This document shows positions 35,521 to 44,230 of a stretch of 64,000 nucleotides of DNA, piece by piece. Below the pieces are notes generated by a model. That model was not told where the DNA came from. It was given only the letters and a program-made list of their open reading frames with translations, and searched no databases. Source of the stretch: an uncultured Lachnospiraceae bacterium (lineage in GTDB: Bacteria > Bacillota > Clostridia > Lachnospirales > Lachnospiraceae). Made by a program: the position numbers and the translations under genes. The stretch's first letter is position 1. Every line of letters starts with the position of its first letter. The stretch lies in assembly GCA_947626745.1 (NCBI GenBank), contig CANQTF010000003.1, positions 1 to 64,000 on the forward strand. Direction: 5' to 3'.

Positions 35521-36341
35521 GTTAAACCCTGTCCAGCCACAAGGTTTGATTTTTTAGTGTCTCTTTTCCTAAGCAAAACCAGAAAAAGAGCAAGCAGGAT
35601 CACATTGATCAATAAAACAAAAATACTTCCCTCGATCATACAAGCCCCGCCGGACAGTATTTCATTTCCTTCAAATACAGTAATAAGCAGATTCGGATAA
35701 TCATCAGCCAGAGCCACACCGCCCAAAACCAATGCGCCGATTCCGTTCCATATAAAATGCATGACAGTTGGCGCTACAATGGAACCGCTGTATTCAAGCA
35801 CTGCCGTCATAAGAAGACTCATCGTAAGTACATTCAACACAGGGATCATACCGGCTTCAAACGCCCCGCCGTGTAATGCCGTAAAAAGTGCTGTTGTAAC
35901 GATTACGGCCGCGGCCATATTGTGCTTTTGCTTAATCATTTGATATAAATAACCACGGACAAGAAGCTCCTGCATTACGACATTGAAGAATGCTGCCAAC
36001 ATCCAGACAGGAAACAGTCTGATCGTATTGCTTCCGCCAAAATGTATGATCCCCGTCGTATACATAATCAGGACAGGAATTGCAAGCCACACCGCTCCGG
36101 TAACTGCCCCCAATATGATTCCCTTGATCGGAGCATCAAATAAATGCAATGTTATGTTTTTTCTTTCCATAAGCCAGAAAACAAGGGTAAAACCTATGAT
36201 TGCTAAAAGCGGCACAATCTCTGCCCATAATCTCCAAACGACAGGTTCTTCTGAAGACGATAGGGGTAATATAGAAACTAATATTGCCCAGCCAAGAAAA
36301 AAGCCTATGGCCTTAATCATCGTTATTACAACTTTTTTCAA
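35517..36341 (-). CDS. CPBP-family intramembrane metalloprotease
   Basis: A 274-residue protein with about eight membrane helices, of the CPBP/Abi (Rce1-like) family. Motif 1 reads QELLVRG, where the first Glu of the usual EExxxR is Gln. Motif 2 is FTALHGGAFEA with the metal His, and motif 3 is MHFIWNGIGA. Family members cleave prenylated or other membrane proteins or protect against bacteriocins. A TTG start at 36341 is preferred because GGAGG lies 8 nt upstream; the earlier GTG is part of that site. Base composition is AT-rich like the neighbouring accessory genes. Confidence 0.85.
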   Translation of the reverse strand: MKKVVITMIKAIGFFLGWAILVSILPLSSSEEPVVWRLWAEIVPLLAIIGFTLVFWLMERKNITLHLFDAPIKGIILGAVTGAVWLAIPVLIMYTTGIIHFGGSNTIRLFPVWMLAAFFNVVMQELLVRGYLYQMIKQKHNMAAAVIVTTALFTALHGGAFEAGMIPVLNVLTMSLLMTAVLEYSGSIVAPTVMHFIWNGIGALVLGGVALADDYPNLLITVFEGNEILSGGACMIEGSIFVLLINVILLALFLVLLRKRDTKKSNLVAGQGLT

Positions 36342-36420
36342 ATTTAACACCTCCACAAAAATAATACCATAGCTCTTTCTTAAAAAGGGATTTTATTTTT
36401 CGTTTAGAAATCCTTCACAT

Positions 36421-36478
36421 TTCTATAATCACTTTTTAGAATTCTATAATTGACTCTTTGTTATAGCTGATGTATAAC
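36421..36478 (+). promoter_or_regulatory. Promoter region of hsp20
   Basis: TTGACT (36450-36455), a 17-bp spacer and TATAAC (36473-36478). TTCTATAAT is repeated at 36421-36429 and 36442-36450, and CTATAA/TTATAG (36444-36449, 36460-36465) form a short inverted repeat over the -35 box. No CIRCE element is seen. The leader is about 85 nt. Confidence 0.7.
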
Positions 36479-36568
36479 AGGTATAAACAAAGAAACAACT
36501 ACCGGCAATGAATCGGATCTCGCAATTCGGTCATACTGATAGCATAGAATAAAAAAGGAGTGATCATT

Positions 36569-37021
36569 ATGTTAAGACCTGCATTATTTAACAACCGTAC
36601 CTACAGCCCGATGTTTTTCGACGACTCTTTCGATGAGATGTTCGACAATGCTTTCAAGAACTTCTGGGGCAACAATGAGCTCGCCACCTTCGACGCGTTC
36701 AAGACGGACGTGATCGATCAGGGTGACAGCTATCTGCTGCAGGCGGAGCTGCCCGGCTTCGACAAGTCCGATATCAACATCGACCTGAAAGACGATCTGC
36801 TCACCATCTCCGCCATGCACAAGGAGGAGAAGGACGAGAAGGAAAAACACAAATACATCCGCAAGGAGCGCTACTACAGCTCTTACTCGAGGAGCTTCCG
36901 CGTGAACGACATCGAGGCGGGCGACATTGACGCCTCCTACAACAACGGCATCTTGGAGGTCAAGTTCCCGAAGAAGGAGCTGGCGGCCAAAGAGGAAGTC
37001 AAGAAGATCGAAGTGAAGTAA
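36569..37021 (+). CDS. Small heat-shock protein, Hsp20/alpha-crystallin family
   Basis: A 150-residue ATP-independent holdase chaperone. The alpha-crystallin domain (about 40-138) contains YLLQAELPGFDKSDINIDL, the RSFRVND strand and the GILEVKFPK motif, the usual GxLxVxxPK signature. A short N-terminal arm (MLRPALFNNRTYSPMFF) and a lysine-rich tail flank it. The ATG at 36569 is chosen because AAGGAG is 8 nt upstream; the GTG three codons earlier is in that site. It is monocistronic, with its own promoter and a strong terminator. Confidence 0.95.
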   Translation: MLRPALFNNRTYSPMFFDDSFDEMFDNAFKNFWGNNELATFDAFKTDVIDQGDSYLLQAELPGFDKSDINIDLKDDLLTISAMHKEEKDEKEKHKYIRKERYYSSYSRSFRVNDIEAGDIDASYNNGILEVKFPKKELAAKEEVKKIEVK

Positions 37022-37038
37022 TTCCCTTTTCTACCCTC

Positions 37039-37075
37039 AAAAGCCGGACGGGTCAAACCGTCCGGCTTTTCTTTT
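37039..37075. terminator. Bidirectional terminator after hsp20
   Basis: AAAAGCCGGACGG (37039-37051) pairs with CCGTCCGGCTTTT (37058-37070), followed by more T. The flanking A and T runs let it end transcripts from both sides. Confidence 0.92.
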
Positions 37076-37111
37076 ATCACTCATCTTGATGTCGCCAACC
37101 GCGGCTTCAAA

Positions 37112-37585
37112 CTATACTGCCATATCCTTGCACACATCGACCCACTCGACATACCCGGAATATTTTTCCAACTCCGCGATCGAAAGCTCGATAGCGCTGT
37201 TGCTGCTCCCACAGGCGGGAAAGACTGTCCGGAACCGCTTCAGCGACTCGTCCAAGTATACCCTGACGCCCTCGCGGACCGCAAAGGGACAGACGCCGCC
37301 CACCGCGTGGCCGACCAGCGTCTCCGCCTCCTGCGGCGTGAGCATCTTTGCCTTTGTCTGAAACTGTTCCTTATACTTATGATTGTCGATCCTCGCGTCC
37401 CCGGCCGCCACCACTAGAATCGGCGTAGCATCAACCATGAAGGACAGCGTTTTCGCGATCCGCCCCGGCTCACAGCCCAGCGCTTCCGCCGCCAGCTCCA
37501 CGGTCGCACTGGAGACGTCGAACTCCTGCACTCTGTCTTCCATGCCGTATTTCCTGAAATATTCCTTTACTGCCTCGATTGCCAT
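37112..37585 (-). CDS. YbaK/EbsC-family aminoacyl-tRNA deacylase
   Basis: A 157-residue protein of the YbaK/ProX family, which hydrolyses mischarged aminoacyl-tRNA (Cys-tRNA-Pro for YbaK). Visible motifs are IAKTLSFMVD, DARIDNHKYKEQF, HAVGGVCPFAV (the conserved GGV-P loop) and YLDESLKRF. The ATG at 37585 has GGAGG 8 nt upstream. It lies 43 nt after the transglutaminase-like gene and may be read with it. Which mischarged tRNA it edits cannot be told. Confidence 0.9.
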   Translation of the reverse strand: MAIEAVKEYFRKYGMEDRVQEFDVSSATVELAAEALGCEPGRIAKTLSFMVDATPILVVAAGDARIDNHKYKEQFQTKAKMLTPQEAETLVGHAVGGVCPFAVREGVRVYLDESLKRFRTVFPACGSSNSAIELSIAELEKYSGYVEWVDVCKDMAV

Positions 37586-37628
37586 TTTCTTTTCCTCCTT
37601 CTGCCGCGCCCGCGTTGGCACAGGTAAC

Positions 37629-40238
37629 TTAAAACCGGCTCGTGCTTAAATAGATCACGCCCAGCCAATAGAAGCCGTACAACTCCGTATCGTCTCCCAT
37701 GATCTCATAGACGGCATCCGTGATCTCGTAGAAGCGTTCGTCGTTCAGATCGTAATCCGTCCGCAGCGCCGCCTCCCCGTCCGTCTGCAGATCTCCGGCC
37801 AGCCGTGCGGCGATCTCTCCCGCCGGAAAGAACCGTTTCATAACATGATAGTACTCGCAGCTCTCGTCGTCGCCCTGATACCGAGCGATATGCCTATCCG
37901 TCATATACTCCTTATCCTCCACCAGAATGCGCTCTCCGGCAAAATCCGGCAGATTCAGCAGCGCATTGGGAATGCGATCCATATCGTTGTTTGTGGCGTC
38001 TACGATGTGCCAGCTGCCGTTCATCTTCACTTTATTCCACTCGTGCGACATGCCGCCGTCCAGAATGCCCGTAACGACGATGCTCTCCAGTCCCGCCGCC
38101 TCCGACAGCAGTTTAAATGCGGCCGCATACCCGCTGCACACGCATCTGCCGTTTATCAATGCGCCGTACGCCGTGAAGGAGTCGTTAAAGCTCGCGTCCA
38201 CATAGATAAAATCATTCGCCTCCGCGTTGTCGAGCGCATCTTCGTCGTAAGTGATCGAATCGCACAGATATTGATTGATCGCTATCTCGATCTCCCTGTC
38301 GGTCATGCCGGGCGTTACGATCTGTGCGATGATCTCTTCTATTTTTTCCCGTATCTCCTTCTGTTTTCGGGCCTGTGTCGCGCTGTCGTCATCGTAAGAT
38401 ACATATGCCAGCATCTTCCTGCAGTCGATCTGATAACCGTTCACGCCCAAGATCAGCGGATTCTGGTAATACGCCTCCATAAATACGTCTTCCACAAGCG
38501 ATGCGTCCTTCGCCTCCGGAAACTCCGACAGGTCTATCACGCCGACACCGGCCAGCATATTGGCGGCAAGATACTCTCCCAGCGCGCTGTCTGCAAAGAT
38601 CTCGATGTCTTCCGTCTGCCGCACTTCCTGTTCCGGCCGGATCTTCTCTCCCTGCTGTGTACCCTGCATCACGGCAAACGCCCTGCCGCCCGCCTTTCTG
38701 CGAAGCTGGGATTCTCTCTCTTCCAGAAATCCCATATCCTCCTGCAGATCGGCCTCATCATAGTCCAACAGCTCCAGCGCATAGGAAAAAGGCGTTCCCT
38801 CCACAACATACGGCACAGTCAGGCAGTTCAGCGTCTCGCTCTCCACATAGTTCCCCGCCTCGTCCATATAACTGATCCGCTTGGGCGCCACGTGCGCCTC
38901 CTCTGTGTGATAATCGATCAGCTTTTGGTTGGTGATGCCGTCGCACATCGTCACATAGTCGTATGCCGGAAATTTCTCCACCGACTCATACTCTCTGCTG
39001 AAACCGTTCTCCTCTTCCGCATGGACCGCAACGGTGCTCGGCAGATTCGGCGCAAGCTCGCTGAACAGGACCGTGTTGCTCATCATGGAGGTGCCCTCCG
39101 CATTGACCGCTATGACGCACAGCGCCTTATCACCCTCCAACGCCCATTCCGCCTTCACCGCCTTGCCCGGCTCATACTCGTCCTTATAGTATTCATAGGT
39201 GCTCTCGTCCTTCCACTGATCCTCGCTGACTCGGTAAATATCAAAATCCTTGTTTGCCGTGGCATAGCGGTCAAACGCCACCGCCTCAGTCGTCCAGTTT
39301 GTCTGCGTGGTCGTTCCCAGCGGATAGATGAAATGGGCGTATCCCGATTCCGGGCTGTAGTCCGCCTCGCAGACGATATATTCCGCCGCGCCCTCTACCG
39401 GCGTCCACCGAAATTCCGGTCTGCCGTCTCCGAGGATCGCGTAGTCTAACGACGGCGTATCCTCGATCTCCGCCTGCAGCGTGATAATGCTCACGACGGG
39501 TTCCTCCAGCCGCTCGCCGGTCTTATCGTCACAGTAGCGCGCCAGATACAATGTGCCGAGATTTCCCCATGAATAGCCGCTTCCACGGTCGAACAGCGCA
39601 TACCGGGAATGGCGATAACGGTTCACCGTCTCCGCGTCCAGCCCCATAGTCGCAATACAGCCCGGCGCAAAGTCCGGCGGCGCGATCGTGAGCGTCCCCG
39701 TCGCCTCGTCCCAGTCATAGGAGGAACCGACGATCTCGCCCGTGAGGTCGGGATTCTGAAAGATCTCATAGAAATATCCCCAGCTCTCGGCGTCTTCCGT
39801 CTCATACGGATCGAAATCCATATGCAGCCTGAGCGCCTCGTCCCTTCCAAGCGCCTCTATCGTATCGCCGTAGCTGTACCCATACAGCGTGACGCCCTTG
39901 TATTTCTCTTTTGCGCTCGCCGCCAGATGCAGGGGCGTCACATAGTCTGCATCTGCAAGCGTATCTTCCTCCTCCGGCGGCGCTATCCCTGCTGTCCCGC
40001 TGCCGCCCTCGTCCCCGCCGGTCTGCTCCGGCCGGTCTGCCGCCGTACCGCTGTCCGTCTCCGGCCGCGCATGGAATCTGCCGTACCCGATCCCGCCGAG
40101 TATGGCGGCAGCGATAAGTGCGGCCGCGATCCTATAGGGGCGGCGTTTTTTCCGCTTTGCGCGGCGCATCTCTTTCTGCTCCGCGGTCAGTTCCTTTCTC
40201 TCTATCTCGATCCGTATCCGATCGTTCTCAAATCTCAT
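37629..40238 (-). CDS. Membrane-anchored transglutaminase-like protein
   Basis: An 869-residue protein with a basic cytoplasmic N-terminus and a single membrane helix (about residues 35-52), so most of it is extracellular. A long N-terminal part (about 90-470) has beta-rich, possibly fibronectin-like features (e.g. EFRWTPVEGAAEYIV). The transglutaminase-like domain (about 640-780) has the Cys-His-Asp triad in GRCVCSGYA, SHEWNKVKM and WHIVDATN. Such domains act as cysteine proteases or cross-linkers in the cell wall. It is the third gene behind an ECF sigma factor and its anti-sigma partner, so it is probably a target of that sigma. Confidence 0.85.
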   Translation of the reverse strand: MRFENDRIRIEIERKELTAEQKEMRRAKRKKRRPYRIAAALIAAAILGGIGYGRFHARPETDSGTAADRPEQTGGDEGGSGTAGIAPPEEEDTLADADYVTPLHLAASAKEKYKGVTLYGYSYGDTIEALGRDEALRLHMDFDPYETEDAESWGYFYEIFQNPDLTGEIVGSSYDWDEATGTLTIAPPDFAPGCIATMGLDAETVNRYRHSRYALFDRGSGYSWGNLGTLYLARYCDDKTGERLEEPVVSIITLQAEIEDTPSLDYAILGDGRPEFRWTPVEGAAEYIVCEADYSPESGYAHFIYPLGTTTQTNWTTEAVAFDRYATANKDFDIYRVSEDQWKDESTYEYYKDEYEPGKAVKAEWALEGDKALCVIAVNAEGTSMMSNTVLFSELAPNLPSTVAVHAEEENGFSREYESVEKFPAYDYVTMCDGITNQKLIDYHTEEAHVAPKRISYMDEAGNYVESETLNCLTVPYVVEGTPFSYALELLDYDEADLQEDMGFLEERESQLRRKAGGRAFAVMQGTQQGEKIRPEQEVRQTEDIEIFADSALGEYLAANMLAGVGVIDLSEFPEAKDASLVEDVFMEAYYQNPLILGVNGYQIDCRKMLAYVSYDDDSATQARKQKEIREKIEEIIAQIVTPGMTDREIEIAINQYLCDSITYDEDALDNAEANDFIYVDASFNDSFTAYGALINGRCVCSGYAAAFKLLSEAAGLESIVVTGILDGGMSHEWNKVKMNGSWHIVDATNNDMDRIPNALLNLPDFAGERILVEDKEYMTDRHIARYQGDDESCEYYHVMKRFFPAGEIAARLAGDLQTDGEAALRTDYDLNDERFYEITDAVYEIMGDDTELYGFYWLGVIYLSTSRF

Positions 40239-40274
40239 CGGTTGTCTTTCCCTTCGTCGATCCGGACGGCACGG

Positions 40275-40925
40275 CTATCTGACGGTCTCCGCAAGCAGCC
40301 TGTAGGCCATCTCCGCGAACTTTTTCAGACAGCGCAGGAGGCCGTCCGTCTCCTCCATATTCTTCTCTTCGGCAAAGTCGTTTTTCGCCTGACTGTTTTC
40401 CGTTGCGCGCCCCCCTGCGGTCTGCACGGAGTCTGCCGCGTCCTCCTGCACGACGTCGGCCTCCCGGAGACTGTCTGCCTCCGCTGCCGCCGCGGGCATC
40501 TTCTCTTTCGCCGCCGCTTCCTCTGCGGTGTCATGGCTGCCGTCTCTCTCAATGGGCGTGCCGGCATCGGCTGCAGCCGCTTCCGGCGGCGCGCCAAGCT
40601 GCAGCTCCATGTCGTTCTCTGCGGCTGTCTCGTTTGCTGCCGTATCCGCAGCGGACTCCGACAGCGTCCTATCCTTACCGCGCCCGAAAAAGAGCCCGGA
40701 CGTACCGATCAGGATCACCAAGACGGCCGCCGCCGCGGGCAGCGCCCACCTGTATACCCCGCTCCGGCAGCTCCTTTTCCCGGCGGTCTTCTGCGGCAGC
40801 TCCGCGCGCGCGATCCTCTGCTCTTCCTCGCGCACCGCTTCTTTGGTCTTCCGGATCAGCTCCTCAGGCGCATGTATCTGTGAAGTTTCTCTGTTATATT
40901 GCTCCATTCTGCCCTGTTCCATCAT
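40275..40925 (-). CDS. Putative anti-sigma factor (single-pass membrane protein)
   Basis: A 216-residue protein. The N-terminal cytoplasmic part (1-60) contains an EELIRKTKEAVREEE helix, like the sigma-binding region of anti-sigma proteins in Clostridia. One membrane helix (about 62-82) is followed by a low-complexity, Ala/Glu-rich extracellular tail. It lies 15 nt downstream of the ECF sigma gene, the standard place for the cognate anti-sigma. It lacks a zinc-binding HxxxCxxC motif. ATG at 40925 or 40922 could serve; AAGGGAAG precedes both. Confidence 0.75.
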   Translation of the reverse strand: MMEQGRMEQYNRETSQIHAPEELIRKTKEAVREEEQRIARAELPQKTAGKRSCRSGVYRWALPAAAAVLVILIGTSGLFFGRGKDRTLSESAADTAANETAAENDMELQLGAPPEAAAADAGTPIERDGSHDTAEEAAAKEKMPAAAAEADSLREADVVQEDAADSVQTAGGRATENSQAKNDFAEEKNMEETDGLLRCLKKFAEMAYRLLAETVR

Positions 40926-40940
40926 CACGACTTCCCTTTT

Positions 40941-41441
40941 CTACAAACTGTGCTCCTCGTTCAGAAGACCCTTTAACATTTCCCGCGCCCGATGCATCTG
41001 GGATTTCACGGTAGCTTCTTTCTGCCCCGTGAGCCGCGCGATCTCGGCGACCGTCAGCTCTTCAAAATAATACAGGTGTATGACCGACCGGTATTTCGGC
41101 GGCAGCTCCCGCACCGCCGCCCGCACCGGATGCTCCTCCGGCAGCTCATATGCGCCGCCCGTGTCCGCCAGCCGCTCCGGCTCTTCCAGAAAGTCCACGT
41201 TTTTGTTCCAGTACTGCCCGAAATGCTTCTTCGCGCAGTTGACCGTCACCCGAATCAGCCACGCCTTCACATGCTCCCATGACTCCAGCTCCTGTATATG
41301 GCTCACCAGCCGCACGAACACTTCCTGAAACAGGTCGTCTGCGTCCGTTGTATTCTTCATCTGCGACAGCGCCAGCCGATACACCATGTCGGCGTATCTG
41401 TCGATCGCTTTTTCCGTCGTGATCTTTTCCTCTTTCGGCAT
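40941..41441 (-). CDS. ECF-family RNA polymerase sigma factor
   Basis: A 166-residue sigma-70-family factor of the ECF group. Region 2 (about 15-80) contains YADMVYRLALSQMKNTTDADDLFQEVF and region 4 (about 110-160) contains LPPKYRSVIHLYYFEELTVAEIARLTG with the helix-turn-helix. The ATG at 41441 has AGGGGA 7 nt upstream. The next genes encode a probable anti-sigma and the transglutaminase-like surface protein, suggesting an envelope-responsive regulon. The start region lies in a large palindrome described separately. Confidence 0.92.
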   Translation of the reverse strand: MPKEEKITTEKAIDRYADMVYRLALSQMKNTTDADDLFQEVFVRLVSHIQELESWEHVKAWLIRVTVNCAKKHFGQYWNKNVDFLEEPERLADTGGAYELPEEHPVRAAVRELPPKYRSVIHLYYFEELTVAEIARLTGQKEATVKSQMHRAREMLKGLLNEEHSL

Positions 41442-41444
41442 GCA

Positions 41445-41500
41445 AAAATCCCCTATCACAATAATGCATATTTTCTTCATTATACACGATAGGGGATTTT
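41445..41500 (-). terminator. Long palindrome: probable terminator carrying the sigma ribosome-binding site
   Basis: AAAATCCCCTATC (41445-41457) is the exact inverse of GATAGGGGATTTT (41488-41500), and the inner segments ATAATG (41461-41466) and CATTAT (41478-41483) also pair, leaving an 11-nt loop. On the minus strand the hairpin is followed by T, so it can terminate the upstream lipoprotein transcript. Its 3' arm is also the AGGGGA ribosome-binding site of the sigma gene, and TATAAT (minus strand, 41479-41484) lies in the other arm. Confidence 0.65.
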
Positions 41501-41529
41501 ATGAACAGATAGTTAAGCCGCTGTATTAT

Positions 41530-42816
41530 TTAGTCAAAGGAATTTTCCGCCTCCAGTGAGATCACTTCCTTGTCCTTGACGGTGATCGTGTATTCACACA
41601 GTCCGTCGGAATCGGGATCTTCCACCGTGTAGTAGGTGTATCCGCTGTCCGAAGTGTCCACCTCGCAGTCAAACCCATCGACCGCTTTCTTCACATCGGC
41701 TTCCGAAGAGCCCAAGCCGATACCGCCGGGAAATACCAGATCGAATGTCGGCCCGTTGACGCTTGCCTCCATAGATGTCACAAAACAGTTCTCCACCGTA
41801 GTCGCATAATCCGCGTAATTGTCCACGATCGCACGGTACTCCTGATTGTTGTACTGCAGCTCCACCCAGCCAAAATACTGAGAAGCCACAACACTGTCCG
41901 AACCGTCCGCGTTAATGGTAAAGCCGTTCTCCAGAAGCACCGATACCGGGCAGGGCAGGGTGTAGACGGTTCCCTCCATCTGCACCGTGTGCGCATAGAA
42001 GTCATCGCCCAGAGCCTTCGGGGGTTCGTACGCCTTCACGGCGTCCGGGACCGTCTCATCGACGGAATTGTCCGCGCCCTCCATCTCTACCATATTCTCT
42101 ATCTCGATCTTCTGTAAGGAATCGCCTTCCTTGAACACATACAGGCTGACGGAGTTGTAATAATCCTGTTCATAGGTCATCTTATAGTACAGGTCGCCGT
42201 CATAGGTGTCGGTCGGATCGCCGTAGGCCGCCACGATATCGTCCGCATTGGAGACGCCCCATTCGATGCCGCCGGGCAGCAGGATCTCCCAGCCCGCGTC
42301 TTCCATATCATATCTGTCAAGCGTGATCCCCGCGACCATGCTCTCCGAAAAAGGCGTCGTATTCATGGACAGGTTCGCGAAACTCGTATACACGCTTACG
42401 CCGTCTTTTTTCCAGACCTCGGCAGTCGTATACTGGTTGGAATCCAGCGTCTGTGACGCATCGCCGTCATACTCCCAGCCCAGCGCCTCAAAATCGGAAA
42501 ACCACATGGGGAACTGATACACCGTGCCGTCTATGGACACCTGAAAATCATACAGGTCATCGGACAACGCCGAGGGCGTCTGCGCGGACGACTGCGCTTT
42601 CTTTTCGCCGTCCTTTTCCTCATCGTCCGGCGTCTCCTCGTCGGTCGTTTCGTCGGCCTCCTCCTCTTTCTCTTCCTGTTCCGGCTCTTGCTCCTGCTCC
42701 TGAGTCTCGTCCGTCTCCTCGCCGACGGGCGAAGCCTCCTCTTTCGAAGCGCCGCACGCCGCCATAGACAGCGTACAGCTGAGCGCTAACAGTATTGCCA
42801 TAGTTTTTCTTTTCAT
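41530..42816 (-). CDS. Lipoprotein with two tandem repeat domains
   Basis: A 428-residue surface lipoprotein (lipobox SMAAC near residue 21). A 60-residue acidic Glu/Asp/Gln linker follows. Two homologous units then occupy about 85-245 and 265-428: each begins D(L/F)Y.....(I/M).GTVY, has an aromatic-rich core and contains a PGGI.(W/L)G.S.AD segment. No catalytic motif is recognised. The acidic linker is probably a cell-wall-spanning spacer. It lies just upstream of the sigma gene on the same strand but ahead of the terminator-like palindrome. Function unknown. Confidence 0.8.
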   Translation of the reverse strand: MKRKTMAILLALSCTLSMAACGASKEEASPVGEETDETQEQEQEPEQEEKEEEADETTDEETPDDEEKDGEKKAQSSAQTPSALSDDLYDFQVSIDGTVYQFPMWFSDFEALGWEYDGDASQTLDSNQYTTAEVWKKDGVSVYTSFANLSMNTTPFSESMVAGITLDRYDMEDAGWEILLPGGIEWGVSNADDIVAAYGDPTDTYDGDLYYKMTYEQDYYNSVSLYVFKEGDSLQKIEIENMVEMEGADNSVDETVPDAVKAYEPPKALGDDFYAHTVQMEGTVYTLPCPVSVLLENGFTINADGSDSVVASQYFGWVELQYNNQEYRAIVDNYADYATTVENCFVTSMEASVNGPTFDLVFPGGIGLGSSEADVKKAVDGFDCEVDTSDSGYTYYTVEDPDSDGLCEYTITVKDKEVISLEAENSFD

Positions 42817-42940
42817 TTTCTCCTCCGTTCCAAAGCATGACTGCTTTGCATGATCTTATTTTTGCAAAAGATTCCTCTGTGACCTCTGCATAAGTAATAC
42901 CGTCCGGAATCTCAAAAGGTTGCAAAAGCCGTAAAAAAAT

Positions 42941-43300
42941 TTACTCTCCCTCTTGCCAGGCTGCCGTGCCGTCCCGCTTCTGCACCATTTGATCGTACTG
43001 CCGGTACATCTTCTGCACTTCGTTCTCCAGAATGTAGTAGTGCCGTATGTACGGCACAAGCAGTATCAGGATCGCTATCGCCAGCAGACCGACGCCGGGC
43101 GAAAACGCCGTCACGCACAGCCCGATCACGATCACTTCCAGCAGCGCGAAAGTCACCGTCACAATCAGATGGATCAGACGCTCGTGCTGAAAAAAGGACA
43201 CTTGGATCAGATGCTCTCTGATGACGGCCTCCCAGTTCAGGCCCTCCCGCATGAGCAGTTCGTCAATGTACCTCCTGTAATGCAGGATCCTCTTTTCCAT
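42941..43300 (-). CDS. Small uncharacterised membrane protein
   Basis: A 119-residue protein with two adjacent hydrophobic helices (about residues 43-63 and 66-84) between charged ends, the N-terminal with ILHYRRYIDELLMREGLNW. No known family is recognised. The ATG at 43300 is preferred, with GGGAGGGAG upstream; a GTG three codons earlier lies in that site. It stands between two genes of unknown function, 98 nt from the terminator of the preceding one. Confidence 0.7.
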   Translation of the reverse strand: MEKRILHYRRYIDELLMREGLNWEAVIREHLIQVSFFQHERLIHLIVTVTFALLEVIVIGLCVTAFSPGVGLLAIAILILLVPYIRHYYILENEVQKMYRQYDQMVQKRDGTAAWQEGE

Positions 43301-43338
43301 ATCTTCCACTCCCTCCCGTTCCCTGTCCGCGCATAAGA

Positions 43339-43367
43339 AAGCTGCCGCCTTGTCAAAGCGACAGCTT
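43339..43367 (-). terminator. Intrinsic terminator
   Basis: On the minus strand AAGCTGTCGC pairs (one G-U) with GCGGCAGCTT, followed by TCTT. It lies about 30 nt downstream of the gene ending at 43399. Confidence 0.75.
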
Positions 43368-43398
43368 GTGCTCCGTTGGCCGGTCGCCGGTCACGACG

Positions 43399-43980
43399 CT
43401 AAAAGAAGAGCCCATTCACGTCCGAACCGACAGCTCCATAAATAGGATTCTGCTTCCGATCTCCCGTATCGTTTTTCGCAGATATGTTCTTTGCAAATAC
43501 ATTTGCGGTCTGCGTATCCGCCTGTTTCTCCGCCTTGTTCCCTGTCAGCTTATCCTTGATAGGATAAGGCTTGGAAGCCTCGCTGACCTCCTTCCGGTAC
43601 AGGGCGCTCTCCGCAGATTCCGACTCGTCCTCGCGCCGTTCATAGAGCTGCGACACCAGACTCATCTTCTGATACAACGCGGTATCCTTCCAATCCGCAT
43701 AGGCTTCCTTACTCACCCGATCCAATACCTTCTGCACAGGCGTCCGCTTGTCGAACTTCGCAAGCTGCTCCTTAAGCCTCGTTCCCACATGCGTACCCTC
43801 GGCGGTATACAGCCGCGAAAAACTCCTGCTGCCCTGCCCGTAAGTCACGCCGCCCGAAATATCCTTCGTATCCTCTTTTCTGCCGAACAGCCAGGAAAGC
43901 CGATTCTGCCGCTGTGTATTCGCTGCACTCTGCACAGAATAAAGCGAACTGTTTCCGTAATTTTCTATATTCGATGTCAT
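43399..43980 (-). CDS. Uncharacterised soluble protein
   Basis: A 193-residue hydrophilic protein without signal peptide or membrane helix. The middle part (about 60-140) is predicted helical and charged (RLKEQLAKFDKRTPVQKVLDRVSKEAYADW), and the N- and C-terminal parts look disordered (Ser/Asn/Gln-rich). It has a good ribosome-binding site (GGAGG, 7 nt) and its own terminator. I recognise no family. Confidence 0.7.
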   Translation of the reverse strand: MTSNIENYGNSSLYSVQSAANTQRQNRLSWLFGRKEDTKDISGGVTYGQGSRSFSRLYTAEGTHVGTRLKEQLAKFDKRTPVQKVLDRVSKEAYADWKDTALYQKMSLVSQLYERREDESESAESALYRKEVSEASKPYPIKDKLTGNKAEKQADTQTANVFAKNISAKNDTGDRKQNPIYGAVGSDVNGLFF

Positions 43981-44181
43981 GCCGCCACCTCCTGCCCTGC
44001 CGCAATCGATCCGTTCCGAATGTATCCGTACAAAAAATGAAATTTACTCATTTTCAGCATACCACACCCCGAAAAGATTTTCCAGCATTAAAATCACAAA
44101 ATTTTTTGTCACTTTTCGCAGGGTGTGCCCGTATATAGGGTGAGAGGCCTCCAAAAGATACCGGTGAGCCGGATCGTCTGC

Positions 44182-44187
44182 TATAAT
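44182..44187 (+). promoter_or_regulatory. -10 element upstream of second ECF sigma gene
   Basis: A perfect TATAAT lies 44 nt before the TTG start. No matching -35 hexamer is visible at 16-18 bp, so the promoter may be activator- or ECF-dependent. The preceding 140 bp hold no gene. Confidence 0.45.
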
Positions 44188-44230
44188 AGAGCATGTGCCG
44201 TTCCGGACCGGAGAAAGGAGGATATCCGCC

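Noticed and set aside
42835..42925. A protein-like stretch (QPFEIPDGITYAEVTEESF) upstream of the tandem-domain lipoprotein
   Set aside because: Reads plausibly as coding but has no start signal, runs out of frame into the lipoprotein gene, and could be a leader or a relic. Too little to call a gene.
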